This document shows positions 17,126-26,205 of a DNA stretch of 64,000 nucleotides, piece after piece. The notes under the pieces were generated by a model. It did no database searches. It was not told where the DNA came from and worked only from the letters and a program-made list of their open reading frames with translations. A program made the position numbers and the translations under genes. Source of the DNA: JAEEJA01 sp036343175. GTDB taxonomy: Bacteria > Bacillota > Clostridia > Lachnospirales > Lachnospiraceae. The DNA is taken from contig JAZASR010000009.1 in assembly GCA_036343175.1 (NCBI GenBank), positions 7,363 through 71,362 of the forward strand, read 5' to 3'. Position 1 is the stretch's first letter. Every line of letters starts with the position of its first letter.

Positions 17126-17152
17126 ATATCGGCATATTATAGATATTCTTTA
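17126..17152 (-). promoter_or_regulatory. Sigma-D (FliA-type) flagellar promoter before flgF
   Basis: On the minus strand TAAA (plus 17149-17152), a 15-nt spacer and GCCGATAT (17126-17133) match the sigma-D consensus TAAA-N15-GCCGATAA except the last base. It is 107 nt before the flgF start. This 352-nt mbl-flgF gap holds no gene that I can see. Confidence 0.85.
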
Positions 17153-17370
17153 ATATTGGTTTTTGAAGGACTTTATGATCTAAAGAAAATATACCATATA
17201 AATTTTTAATAAGAAAGACAGGAACCACTATTTCTAATGATTACTGTCTCAAGAGATAAAGTTCTGAATTTTATTTGTGAAAATAAGTGAATATCAGCTG
17301 ACTTAAAGTTATCCGGTTCCTAAGCATGATACTTCTATAATGCAGCAGATACAGCACTCAGATCCAGATA

Positions 17371-18375
17371 TCACTCATCATCCGGATCCTCATGCTTCTC
17401 GCTTAAGAAGTCAACGTACTTGCCGGTTCCGATAGCTACACATAGCATAGGCTCATCAGCAACAATAGTATTGATGCCGGTCTTCTCAGCAATAAGCTCA
17501 TCGAGGCCATAGAGGAGTGAACCGCCGCCAGTAAGAACGATCCCTCTGTTGGATACATCGGCTGCAAGTTCCGGCGGTGTCTTCTCAAGTACTGAGTGAA
17601 CCGCATCCACTATCTGTGATGTGGCCTCTGAAAGTGCTTCAAGTGTCTCTTCAGAAGATACCTCAATAGTCTTTGGAAGTCCTGTTACAAGGTTGCGGCC
17701 TCTTACATCCATGGTGATGATCTCAGGTCTCTTGTAGGCTGATCCTATATTTATCTTGATCTCCTCAGCTGTTCTCTCACCGATAAGAAGGTTATGAGCT
17801 TTTCTCATGTAGCGGACAAGGGCTTCATCGAAGTCATCGCCGGCTACCTTTATAGATGCGCTTACTACCGTGCCGCCGAGTGAAATGACTGCTATATCAG
17901 ATGTACCGCCGCCTATATCGACTACCATGTTTCCGCATGGCTTGGAAATATCAATACCTGCACCGATAGCTGCAGCTACAGGCTCCTCGATGATGCGGAC
18001 TTCACGGGCACCTGCCTCATATGTTGCTTCCTCAACTGCTCTCTTCTCAACTTCTGTTGCTCCCGAAGGTACGCAGACAGAAATCCTCGGCTTTCTGAAC
18101 CTTGCTCTTCCTGCCGCCTTCTGTATGAAATATCTGAGCATCTTCTCTGTGACAGTGTAGCTTGAAACCACACCCTGTCTTAATGGTCTTACTGCTACTA
18201 TATTTCCGGGAGTACGGCCGAGCATGAGCCTTGCTTCAGAACCAATAGCCTTGATCTTATTGGTATTACGGTCAAATGCTACTACAGATGGCTCACGGAG
18301 TACTACCCCCTTGCCTTTTATATATACAAGTACATTAGCTGTACCAAGATCTATTCCAATATCGCCGACTGCCAT
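17371..18375 (-). CDS. mbl: MreB/Mbl bacterial actin
   Basis: 334 residues of actin-like ATPase that organises the elongation machinery along the membrane. Phosphate-1 loop IGIDLGTANVLVYIKGKG, phosphate-2 MVVDIGGGTSDIAVISLGG and the adenosine motif GIVLTGGGSLLYGLDEL are intact. No mreC/mreD genes follow, and flgF-flgG do, which is the context of B. subtilis mbl rather than mreB; paralogue assignment rests on that context. The acidic tail HEDPDDE is unremarkable. Confidence 0.92.
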   Translation of the reverse strand: MAVGDIGIDLGTANVLVYIKGKGVVLREPSVVAFDRNTNKIKAIGSEARLMLGRTPGNIVAVRPLRQGVVSSYTVTEKMLRYFIQKAAGRARFRKPRISVCVPSGATEVEKRAVEEATYEAGAREVRIIEEPVAAAIGAGIDISKPCGNMVVDIGGGTSDIAVISLGGTVVSASIKVAGDDFDEALVRYMRKAHNLLIGERTAEEIKINIGSAYKRPEIITMDVRGRNLVTGLPKTIEVSSEETLEALSEATSQIVDAVHSVLEKTPPELAADVSNRGIVLTGGGSLLYGLDELIAEKTGINTIVADEPMLCVAIGTGKYVDFLSEKHEDPDDE

Positions 18376-18503
18376 AAAAAATATCCTCCATTCATTTAAG
18401 CATACGTGAGATTATTATATACTATTTTCTGCAAATATCAAAGTATTTTTTATTAAGCGCTTTTATTGCTCTGCAAATCATTATTCTGTCAGTTCACTTT
18501 GCA

Positions 18504-20264
18504 TTATTGTACATCTTCAATTATGAATTCGATCCTCACATTGTGGTTATAATCATTAATGGAAGGGTGATAAAGGATATCTATGGACAGCCCTGCAGGA
18601 ATACCTGTATATCCGGTTAATGCATCCCAGGACTTATGACCGTACTTTTCAATAATCACCGGCTTAAGTGCCTTATCCACGTTAAAATCCACTGCCGTAT
18701 ATGTTCCCCCGCTGCACATAATGGTCATCCTTCCTGTCTTTTTCTCTTTTCCGCAAAGGAATATCTTGCTTAAAAGAACTCCCCTTTGCATAAACTTTAT
18801 ATTTTCATTATCCTGACCGACAGGCTCAAAGATCTTAAGTTCATTCACTGCCTGAACAGTAAAGTCTGATATCGGAAATTCAAGATCCACAGGAACTCTT
18901 TCTATTAGATCTTCATCTGTCAGGGTACAGTTGGCTATAAGAGCTTCATGGAGCGGCTCAAGCTCTTCTTTCTTTAATGAGAATCCTGCAGCCAGAGCAT
19001 GACCGCCGAACTCGGTCAGATGCTCTTTCACACGTGTGAGCTCCTTCTGCATATGATAAGACGGAATGCTTCTTCCTGAGCCCTTGAGCTTATCTCCGGA
19101 ATCAACCACTATCATTGAGGGCTTATAGTACTTCTCACGGACCTTTCCCGCAACGATGCCTGCAATGGCCTCATCACAGTCAGGAAGGTAAATAAGCAGG
19201 ACCTTCTCATCTTCCATATGGTTGTCAGCGATATATGCTGAAGCAGCTTCGGCAGCCTTTACAGTCATGGCCTTGCGGGAATCATTCAATGCTGCAAGCC
19301 TTGAGGCAAGAGAAGCGGCCTTTTCAGGGTCTTTCTCAAGGAAGAGATCCAGCGCATCATTTGCGCTTGTAAGCCTTCCTGCCGCATTAATGGCAGGGCC
19401 TATCCTGAATCCAAAGTCGAATGAGCTGATGTCATTTTTAAAACCCATGCATCCAATAAGAGCTTTAAGACCCGTATTATCTGTCTTTTTTATGGTCTTA
19501 AGTCCATAAGAGACAAGAGTCCTGTTATCGGAAGTAAGAGGAACAACGTCGCACACAGTAGCAATAGAAGCCATAATAAGCAGCTGATTGATAAGATGAT
19601 TATATGACTTATCTCCTTTTACCATCTGCTGTATCAGCATAAGTGCTATGCCCGCACCGCACATTTCCTTATATTTATGGGTGTCTTTCTTCTGCTTGGT
19701 ATCGATTACATAATCAGCAGGGGGAATTATCTGTGTAGTAAGGTCATTATCAAGAGGCGGCTCGTGGTGATCGGTCACAACGACATTCATACCAAGCTCC
19801 TTTGCATGTCTGACCGCATCAGCAGCAGAAATACCGTTATCGCATGTCACTATGATGTCACAGCCAAGTTCTTTAGCCTTATCAGCCATATAAGGACGCA
19901 TGCCATAACCATCCTTCCTTCTGTCAGGAAGTATGTGACAGACTTCAGCGCCAAGTGCCGTAAAGCCTTCAATAAGTATATAAGAAGACATAACCCCGTC
20001 GCAGTCATAATCCCCTATTACCATGATCTTTTTATGATCTGCACAGGCACTTTTAAGAAAAACCGCAGCATCCTTAATATCCTTTATGTCATCGCCTGCT
20101 GAGATCACTGACTTAAATGGGTATACGTATGCATCCATTTCAAGAATGTCAGAAAACTTCTTTCTTAAAAGCAGTTCCGCAGTAACACGGGTAATACCAT
20201 ATCTTTTCATAATGACAGACGCATCAACGCCTTTGATGCTGTCCTTTGCCTGCCAGATGCTCAA
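18504..20264 (-). CDS. recJ: Single-stranded-DNA-specific exonuclease RecJ
   Basis: 5'-3' exonuclease on single-stranded DNA used in recombination and repair. The DHH-family metal motifs are present: VIGDYDCDGVMSSYIL, VTCDNGIS, VVVTDHHEPP, and the DHHA1-type GSGRSIPSYHMQ and FGGHALAAGFSL. The likely start is a TTG at 20264 with GGAGG 7 nt upstream; this begins right after the prmA stop. The longer ATG frame (20330) overlaps prmA by 31 nt and lacks a ribosome site. The ~586-residue product is of normal length; the N-terminal region before the DHH domain is slightly divergent. Confidence 0.93.
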   Translation of the reverse strand: MSIWQAKDSIKGVDASVIMKRYGITRVTAELLLRKKFSDILEMDAYVYPFKSVISAGDDIKDIKDAAVFLKSACADHKKIMVIGDYDCDGVMSSYILIEGFTALGAEVCHILPDRRKDGYGMRPYMADKAKELGCDIIVTCDNGISAADAVRHAKELGMNVVVTDHHEPPLDNDLTTQIIPPADYVIDTKQKKDTHKYKEMCGAGIALMLIQQMVKGDKSYNHLINQLLIMASIATVCDVVPLTSDNRTLVSYGLKTIKKTDNTGLKALIGCMGFKNDISSFDFGFRIGPAINAAGRLTSANDALDLFLEKDPEKAASLASRLAALNDSRKAMTVKAAEAASAYIADNHMEDEKVLLIYLPDCDEAIAGIVAGKVREKYYKPSMIVVDSGDKLKGSGRSIPSYHMQKELTRVKEHLTEFGGHALAAGFSLKKEELEPLHEALIANCTLTDEDLIERVPVDLEFPISDFTVQAVNELKIFEPVGQDNENIKFMQRGVLLSKIFLCGKEKKTGRMTIMCSGGTYTAVDFNVDKALKPVIIEKYGHKSWDALTGYTGIPAGLSIDILYHPSINDYNHNVRIEFIIEDVQ

Positions 20265-20299
20265 ACCTTTATCCTCCGTTGGTAATAAATAAATATCAG

Positions 20300-21361
20300 T
20301 TATAATTTTCGCGAAGCAAGACCGGTCCATTCACCCTTTTCGGTACGCTCAACTATAGTGAAGCCATTTGACTCAAGGGCAGCTATGACCTCCTCTGCCC
20401 TGTCAGTAAGTATGCCTGATGAGATGAGATAAGCGCCATCCTTCATAAATTTCCCGATAATTCCGGACAGTGGTATGACTACGTCTGCCAGGATGTTGGC
20501 AAAGACCAGGTCTGCCCTGCCAAGTGATGCAGTCCTTTTAGCAATTAAAGCCTCCTCCTGTAAAAAATCTGCCTTCAAAGCCATGTAACGGTCCTTTGAT
20601 ATGCCGTTGAGCTCCATGCTCTCGTCGATACCCTCTACAGCAAGCTCGTCAATATCGACCATAACTGCGTAATCAGCCCCTTTGAGGAGGGCAGCTATGC
20701 CGAGGATACCGCTGCCGCAGCCCACATCAAGAACAAGGGTCCCTTTTTGCAAAAACTTTTCCATATTGATGAGACAGAGCTGTGTCGTCTCGTGCATGCC
20801 TGTACCAAATCCTGCGCCCGGATCAAGGGTTATCACATGATCGCCATCCTTCTCAATATCTGTATGATCGACCCAGGCCGGCTTTATAACGATATCACCA
20901 GAAACACGGAACGGTACAAATACTTCTTTATATTTATCCTTCCACTCACTGTCATCCCTGATCTGCACCTTAAGGGCAGGGCGGCCATTCCCGCTGCCGG
21001 GATCTCCTGTAAACCCAAGAGAAGCCTGAAAGCGCTCATCGAGCAAGGCATTTACTTCCGCCTCAGTCTTTTCAACACTGTTCTCTATAAATGTCGGTTC
21101 ATTGTCAGCATCTCTTATCGAAGATCCTGTGCTGTACGCTTCAAGGGCATCGGGATCATCGCTTGAATAAAATATTATCTGTGCCTTATCGCTAGCCGGG
21201 AGTTCTGCAGGTATGTCTGTAAACATCTTCTTCTCATCCTCAGCCGAAAGCGGAACCTGATCCTTAACCTCAAAGCTTTCAAGTCCAAGATCAGTAAGTA
21301 TCCCAAGTACCCGGTCAACGTTTTCAAGAGTAGTATCGATCGTATATTCTGCCCATTTCAT
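20300..21361 (-). CDS. prmA: Ribosomal protein L11 methyltransferase
   Basis: AdoMet-dependent trimethylation of L11. The C-terminal Rossmann methyltransferase is clear: DPGAGFGTGMHETTQL, LVLDVGCGSGILGIAALLKGA and the substrate-binding VFANILADV. The N-terminal L11-recognition domain is longer than usual (353 residues against ~310). The extra acidic sequence lies around residues 60-130 (SSDDPDALEAYSTGSS through GDPGSGNGRP), a lineage-type insertion also seen in other enzymes here. recJ follows closely and may be translationally linked. Confidence 0.95.
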   Translation of the reverse strand: MKWAEYTIDTTLENVDRVLGILTDLGLESFEVKDQVPLSAEDEKKMFTDIPAELPASDKAQIIFYSSDDPDALEAYSTGSSIRDADNEPTFIENSVEKTEAEVNALLDERFQASLGFTGDPGSGNGRPALKVQIRDDSEWKDKYKEVFVPFRVSGDIVIKPAWVDHTDIEKDGDHVITLDPGAGFGTGMHETTQLCLINMEKFLQKGTLVLDVGCGSGILGIAALLKGADYAVMVDIDELAVEGIDESMELNGISKDRYMALKADFLQEEALIAKRTASLGRADLVFANILADVVIPLSGIIGKFMKDGAYLISSGILTDRAEEVIAALESNGFTIVERTEKGEWTGLASRKL

Positions 21362-21411
21362 ATTATCTTCCCTTTCTAAAGTCTCCTGTATGCTTTCTGA
21401 TAATAAGAGAC

Positions 21412-21490
21412 ATTCTTAAGATCAGCAGATCTTTCTGATCATGAAAGTAAAAAAATTCTTAAGATCAGCAGATCCTTCAGATCATGAAAG
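21412..21490. repeat. Two 36-bp tandem direct repeats in the prmA leader
   Basis: Copies at 21412-21447 and 21455-21490 (period 43) differ at only a couple of positions. Each contains the inverted pair GATCAG/CTGATC or a variant, so each could form a small hairpin. They lie between the DUF1858 gene terminator and prmA. Confidence 0.85.
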
Positions 21491-21522
21491 CATTATATCA
21501 TATTGCAAAGGCCGGAAAATCA

Positions 21523-21556
21523 CAAAAAAAGACCGGTGAAAGTAACTCCGGTCTTT
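21523..21556 (-). terminator. Terminator of the DUF1858 gene
   Basis: A 9-bp stem AAAGACCGG/CCGGTCTTT with an 11-nt loop; on the minus strand the right arm runs into TTTTTTTG. It is about 75 nt after the stop at 21632. Confidence 0.85.
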
Positions 21557-21631
21557 AAATATTCTTTAAGAATCTCATTAATATCAGCAATATCAGCAAA
21601 TATCCGCAGACGTTCTGATATTTTCCGTTCA

Positions 21632-21931
21632 TCAGACTGCTGCGCTCTCCTTAGCTGCTTTCTCAGCTTCATTTGCGGCATCAGCTGCATCTTTAAGAGC
21701 CTGCTCTCTTTCAGCATATTGCTTTTCATAAACAGGATCGACCTCCTGATATATATAATCGAGAAGGGCATCTGCATCTATTCCGTGAACTGCGCAGGCC
21801 TGCTCGAGAGACTCCATCTGCGATGCCGGGCAGTAAATACATCCCATGCCTGCATCCATAAGGATCTCAGCGAGCTCAGGGCGGTCCTTTAATATATCAA
21901 CGATGATCATGTCCTTTGTTACTTTAGTCAT
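21632..21931 (-). CDS. DUF1858 / hybrid-cluster-protein-associated redox disulfide domain protein
   Basis: 99 residues. The first ~65 match the small DUF1858 domain: KDMIIVDILKDRPELAEIL followed by MDAGMGCIYCPASQMESLEQ with the CxxC pair (Cys31, Cys34), and ACAVHGIDADALLDYI. In the family this domain is a putative redox or metal-binding helper found with hybrid cluster proteins; no such partner is nearby. The last ~30 residues are an Ala/Glu/Lys-rich helix that could be a coiled coil. GGAGG precedes the ATG. It has its own promoter and terminator, so it is probably monocistronic. Confidence 0.88.
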   Translation of the reverse strand: MTKVTKDMIIVDILKDRPELAEILMDAGMGCIYCPASQMESLEQACAVHGIDADALLDYIYQEVDPVYEKQYAEREQALKDAADAANEAEKAAKESAAV

Positions 21932-22023
21932 AATATTCCTCCAAATCTATATGAAACGTGTAGAATATATAGTCATATGTCTGTTAAGAACATAAAAGCC
22001 ATATGAATGTTAACATTGCATTA

Positions 22024-22040
22024 AATGCTATTATAGCATT
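22024..22040 (-). promoter_or_regulatory. Extended -10 promoter inside a perfect palindrome, before the DUF1858 gene
   Basis: On the minus strand TGCTATAAT (extended -10, TATAAT at plus 22030-22035) lies inside the 17-nt inverted repeat AATGCTAT-t-ATAGCATT. No good -35 is visible. The palindrome centred on the -10 box could be an operator. Confidence 0.5.
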
Positions 22041-22154
22041 GAACTTATCAAATGCTGTTGCAAAAGCAACGGGCAGCAGATACTTCAGTACAATAAATAC
22101 CAATATAAGGTGCATAAAGTCTGCAGCAGCTAAAGTCCCGGCAAATACCGTATG

Positions 22155-24080
22155 TCAGGTGTTCATTGCCCTGACATAGCTTACAAATTCATTCAAAGGC
22201 ACAGGCTTTGAAAAATAATAACCCTGGCAATAATCACAGCCGTTCTGTTTCAGATATTTGAGCTGATTGACAGTCTCAACACCTTCTGTTACGATCTTCA
22301 GTCCCATCTCTTTTATCATGCCGAGAGAATGCCTCAGAATAGCCTCAACCTCCTCGTCATTTTCAGAATTCCAAAGGATGCTCTTATCTATCTTAATAAT
22401 AGAGAACTCATAATCCATAATATAAGATATATTTGAAAACCCGGTTCCGTAGTCATCAAGCGAGAATCTGAATCCGTACCTGTGAAGACGCTTCAATGTC
22501 TCTATGAAAAGATCCGGAGTGCTCACAGCGGCAGTCTCCGTTATTTCAAGATTGATCTGTGACGGCTTGAGTTCGTATTCATCGAGTATTGAAAGCAGTT
22601 TCTCAGCAAAGCCCTTCTGCATGCACTGTACAGGCGAAAGGTTCACCTCTATGAACTCAACTCCCATTTCTTCAAGGTGATATTCCTTAAGCGCCCTGCA
22701 TGCTTCACGGAACATGAATTCACCTATCTCATTCACATCGCCGTCCTTCTCAGATATTGGTATAAACTCCTCAGGCGACACGAACCCCATCTCCGGATCA
22801 TTCATACGGACAAGGGCTTCCGCAGAATGGATCTTACCGGTCTGCGTATCATAGATCGGCTGAAAATAAGCCTCAAATGTTTTATTCCTGACTGCTTCTG
22901 AAACAGCCCTCTGGACCTGGGATTCACGCTTTGAAAAAAGAAGGTCTTCGCCCTTAAGGACTGTTATGGTGCCCTTGCTTTGTTTCATATGATCAACACC
23001 GATGATATTGGTAAGCGCATCGATCGAATCAACATCCTCAGGCATATTAATGACACAGATCTGGGTATTGAAATAAATGCTCAGCCCCATGAAGTCCCAG
23101 TCTTCCGAGAATTCTTCCGTGATCTTCTTCTCTATTTTATCCAGGTGCTGCAGATCATTCTTCCTGATCATGACAGCAAATACGCCATCGTCGCAATCAT
23201 AGATCTTTCCTTCAGGCACAGCGGAAGAAAGCCATGAGGCAACATTCCTCAGGATCGCGTTAGTCACGAACACCCCGAGTGATGAAGAAAATGTCCGGAT
23301 ATTATTGAGCTTTACAGAAATGATACCACACTGAACCTTATTTTCTATGATCACAAGATTGTCTGCCAGAAATGCCTTGCGGTTATTTACCTGTGTTATA
23401 CCATTCTTATTCTCATCGAAATCTTCGATAGAAAAGAGAAGGGCAAGACCGCCGACTGATTCGTAGAACAGCTCTGGATAAACGTTCGGAACAAAGAACT
23501 GAATAATCGAGCCGACGATAAGCAGCAGAATAAACATCAACAGGCCCCTGATCTTCCTCAGAGGTATGATGTTTCTATAAGAATAGATGATGAACAGAGT
23601 ATAAATGAGGTACAGGGCTGCACAGATATATACCACTATTACCAGCGGTTCTCTGTAATAATTCATGTCTTTATCAACATTGAATATCAGCCTGTAACGG
23701 GTAAATGCAGTAACAGATACAAGTGTGAAGGCGATAAGCCCGGGCACTATAGCCAGAGAAAACAGGATGCGGCGTTTCTTCACATTCATATCAAGACCGG
23801 TTATGGTGACAGAGTAGGCAAAGAAGAGTATAACGCTTAAGATGTGAGTAAAATAGTACGCTCCATTGGCAATAAGATACTGGTCCCTGCTAAGATCGAT
23901 AGTCTGATTGAGGGCCCCGATCGTATACACCTCAGCTGCCTCTGATAAAAGCATGGTAAATGAGAATACCAGGAATATTCTGTTGTGCTTATCTCTTAAG
24001 CCCTTCTCCAAAATGAGCAGGACTACAGAAAGGAGGCTCACTATAAGAGCACTGTATATATAGCTTAGATTAGAAAGCAT
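22155..24080 (-). CDS. Membrane-bound EAL-domain c-di-GMP phosphodiesterase with degenerate GGDEF domain
   Basis: 641 residues in three parts. Residues 1-~220: about seven membrane segments. Residues ~225-385: a GGDEF-like fold in which the catalytic signature is replaced by CDDGV (near 296-300), so not a cyclase. Residues ~390-641: an EAL domain with an intact metal and catalytic set: EAL at 421-423, Asn480 in EVNLSP, Glu512 in LEITET, DDYGTGFSN at 542-550, KIDK at 563-566, then EGVET and the terminal CQGYYFSKP. It probably hydrolyses c-di-GMP at the membrane. Nearby flagellar genes make a motility role plausible, but it is a separate transcription unit, so this is inference. Confidence 0.92.
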   Translation of the reverse strand: MLSNLSYIYSALIVSLLSVVLLILEKGLRDKHNRIFLVFSFTMLLSEAAEVYTIGALNQTIDLSRDQYLIANGAYYFTHILSVILFFAYSVTITGLDMNVKKRRILFSLAIVPGLIAFTLVSVTAFTRYRLIFNVDKDMNYYREPLVIVVYICAALYLIYTLFIIYSYRNIIPLRKIRGLLMFILLLIVGSIIQFFVPNVYPELFYESVGGLALLFSIEDFDENKNGITQVNNRKAFLADNLVIIENKVQCGIISVKLNNIRTFSSSLGVFVTNAILRNVASWLSSAVPEGKIYDCDDGVFAVMIRKNDLQHLDKIEKKITEEFSEDWDFMGLSIYFNTQICVINMPEDVDSIDALTNIIGVDHMKQSKGTITVLKGEDLLFSKRESQVQRAVSEAVRNKTFEAYFQPIYDTQTGKIHSAEALVRMNDPEMGFVSPEEFIPISEKDGDVNEIGEFMFREACRALKEYHLEEMGVEFIEVNLSPVQCMQKGFAEKLLSILDEYELKPSQINLEITETAAVSTPDLFIETLKRLHRYGFRFSLDDYGTGFSNISYIMDYEFSIIKIDKSILWNSENDEEVEAILRHSLGMIKEMGLKIVTEGVETVNQLKYLKQNGCDYCQGYYFSKPVPLNEFVSYVRAMNT

Positions 24081-24228
24081 AAGATCAACACTCCAATTAC
24101 AGTCAAATTATAGAATAGCAGTCAGAACCGGTCTGTTATTACTATTTTCGTGCAACATTACAATTATAACAAAGATAATAGGAAATTGGCGGCAAATACG
24201 GCGATTTTATATTTTATTAATATTATGA

Positions 24229-24257
24229 TTGACTAATTTAAAAAAACATGATAAATT
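24229..24257 (+). promoter_or_regulatory. Probable promoter of the cold-shock gene
   Basis: TTGACT at 24229-24234 and TAAATT at 24252-24257 with a 17-nt spacer, followed by a ~70-nt leader containing small hairpins (for example GTGG/CCAC). Long structured leaders are usual for cold-shock genes. Confidence 0.6.
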
Positions 24258-24332
24258 TGTGGTATCGAAATGTGGGATTTTACCATTCCACCGGACGATC
24301 AAATCATTATTATGTTTTAGGAGGCAGTACTT

Positions 24333-24533
24333 ATGAGTGGTACAGTAAAATGGTTCAATGCAAAAAAGGGTTACGGATTTATATCAGATGACAACGGCAA
24401 GGATATCTTCGTACACTATTCTGCATTACAGATGGATGGCTTTAAGGTCCTTGAAGAGGGCGACAAAGTCGAGTTTGACGTAATAGAAGGAGAGAAAGGT
24501 CCGCAGGCTGCTAACGTAGTAAAGGTTAACTGA
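24333..24533 (+). CDS. Cold-shock protein (CspA/CspB family)
   Basis: 66-residue single cold-shock domain that binds single-stranded RNA/DNA and acts as an RNA chaperone. RNP1 KKGYGFIS (residues 11-18) and RNP2 DIFVHYSAL (24-32) are complete, as are the opening SGTVKWFN and closing GPQAANVVK. AGGAGG precedes the ATG. It is monocistronic, with its own promoter and a strong terminator, and one of the few plus-strand genes here. Confidence 0.96.
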   Translation: MSGTVKWFNAKKGYGFISDDNGKDIFVHYSALQMDGFKVLEEGDKVEFDVIEGEKGPQAANVVKVN

Positions 24534-24604
24534 TTCATATTCGTTATCTTCATTGCACTGATCATTCCATATAAATTGATTAAGTACGTGACTTACGGAA
24601 ATTT

Positions 24605-24640
24605 AAAAGATCAGGCACCATATGGTGCCTGATCTTTTTT
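24605..24640 (+). terminator. Strong palindromic terminator after the cold-shock gene
   Basis: A perfect 34-nt palindrome (24605-24638) built on AAAAGATCAGGCACC and its complement, with six T residues following on the plus strand. The minus strand also shows A/T flanks, so it may stop both directions. Confidence 0.92.
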
Positions 24641-24774
24641 ACTTTGTTTTTTATAGTATCATGATCTTATTTATTGACATTACACACTTACCAATGCAAT
24701 TTCGCTATTGTAAATTGCAGGCATGCAATGTGCAGGCATAAGCCTGATCTTATGTACCTTCAGTCACGCTGCCA

Positions 24775-26076
24775 TCATGACTGACGTACCCGCATAATGT
24801 CGTAAGGTGAGACTGAGGCATCGAGCCTTATGGCTATGCGCTCGGAGGCATGAGGACAGGAGTCCACATGCTGGTATTCTTCATTGATCATATCGATGAC
24901 CTTAAGGGAAAGATCGGATCCGTCAGGTTTCATGAGTTCTATGGTATCACCGTTCATGAATTTATTCTTCTGGGTGAACCAGGCATAGCCATTCTCATCT
25001 ACCCTGTCGATGGTTCCGAGATATACGTAGTTTGTGACATAGGTATTGTTATCGTAGATCTGGGATTCATGAGTCGGATTATGGTAGAAGAAGCCGGTGG
25101 TATACTGTCTGTAGGTGCACCTGGATATTTCATCCATATAGTTCTTCTTCCTGGACTCATAAAGGGCAGGATCTTTAAAATAATCATCTACAGCCATGCG
25201 GTAGGTCCTCACCACGCTTGCGACATAGAGGGCAGTCTTCATGCGGCCTTCTATCTTTAAGCTGTCAATACCGGCATTTATCATATCAGGCAGATGTTCT
25301 ATCATGCAAAGGTCTTTGGAATTGAATATATAAGTGCCATTAAGATCGTCGGCATTGCTCTCATCGCCCCCATTATTGACTTCTTCCACCGGCAGGTACT
25401 CTCCCGGCCTCTTCTCTTCCATTATGTAATATTTCCATCTGCATGGGTGGGTACAGGCGCCAAGATTAGCACTCCTGCCTGTAAAATAACTTGAAAGCAG
25501 ACATCTGCCTGAATATGCTATGCACATTGCCCCATGAACAAATGCCTCTATCTCTTTATCCGCAGGAATATTCTTACGGATATCTGCGATCTCCTTCAGT
25601 GACAGCTCGCGCGCCGCGACCACTCTTGTGGCGCCCTGGCTGAACCAGAAATTATAGGTGGCATAATTGACATTATTTGCCTGTGTACTTATGTGAATAT
25701 CGATCTCAGGGCATATCTCCCTTGCTATCATGAAGACGCCGGGATCAGCTATCAACAGAGCATCGGGCTTTATTACCTTCAGCTCTTTAAAATACTCCCT
25801 TATGCCATCAAGATGACCGTTCCTGGCAATGATATTGGCTGTTACATAGACTTTGGCACCATGCTCATGGGCAAATTCTATGCCTTCCTTCATATCTTGG
25901 AGGCTGAAGTTCTTCGCTTTTGCACGAAGTCCATAGGCATCGCCGCCGATATATACCGCATCTGCCCCGTACATTACTGCTGTCTTCAGAACATCAAGCG
26001 AACCTGCCGGAGCAAGGACCTCAGGCTTTTTTGATATTTTTCCGTTTATTGGTGTATTTTCATTATTGGCAGTCAT
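24775..26076 (-). CDS. U32-family tRNA hydroxylation protein (TrhP/YrrO-like)
   Basis: About 433 residues of peptidase-U32 family. These are not proteases in the TrhP branch: they use prephenate to hydroxylate U34 of certain tRNAs to ho5U. Visible signatures: EVLAPAGSLDVLKTAVMYGADAVY (split here: EVLAPAGSLD, MYGADAVYIGG), STQANNVNY, and the Cys-rich MCIAYSGRCLLSS with GACTHPCRWKY, expected cluster ligands, then DSLKIEGRMKT. The next upstream gene is TrmR, which methylates ho5U to mo5U, strongly supporting this branch. The start is ambiguous: the ATG at 26076 has AAGGA 11 nt upstream, while the ATG at 26088 overlaps that site. Confidence 0.87.
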   Translation of the reverse strand: MTANNENTPINGKISKKPEVLAPAGSLDVLKTAVMYGADAVYIGGDAYGLRAKAKNFSLQDMKEGIEFAHEHGAKVYVTANIIARNGHLDGIREYFKELKVIKPDALLIADPGVFMIAREICPEIDIHISTQANNVNYATYNFWFSQGATRVVAARELSLKEIADIRKNIPADKEIEAFVHGAMCIAYSGRCLLSSYFTGRSANLGACTHPCRWKYYIMEEKRPGEYLPVEEVNNGGDESNADDLNGTYIFNSKDLCMIEHLPDMINAGIDSLKIEGRMKTALYVASVVRTYRMAVDDYFKDPALYESRKKNYMDEISRCTYRQYTTGFFYHNPTHESQIYDNNTYVTNYVYLGTIDRVDENGYAWFTQKNKFMNGDTIELMKPDGSDLSLKVIDMINEEYQHVDSCPHASERIAIRLDASVSPYDIMRVRQS

Positions 26077-26155
26077 CTGTATGATCATCCTTATTTATAT
26101 AAAATTGAAGCGTCCATAAGTTCAGCTTTTCTTAAAACAGCTGAATGCCGCTAAG

Positions 26156-26205
26156 GCTTAAAGCTGTCAGAATATAATGCTGCTTAAGCTTAAAGCTGTC
26201 AGAAT
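26156..26205. repeat. 18-bp direct repeat duplicating the trmR stop region
   Basis: The same 18 nt, GCTTAAAGCTGTCAGAAT, occur at 26156-26173 and 26188-26205. The second copy contains the trmR stop codon (TGA on the minus strand at 26199-26201). The period is 32. Confidence 0.85.

Noticed and set aside
17871..18160. Open frames opposite mbl
   Set aside because: They follow the mbl codon pattern and lack any start signal.
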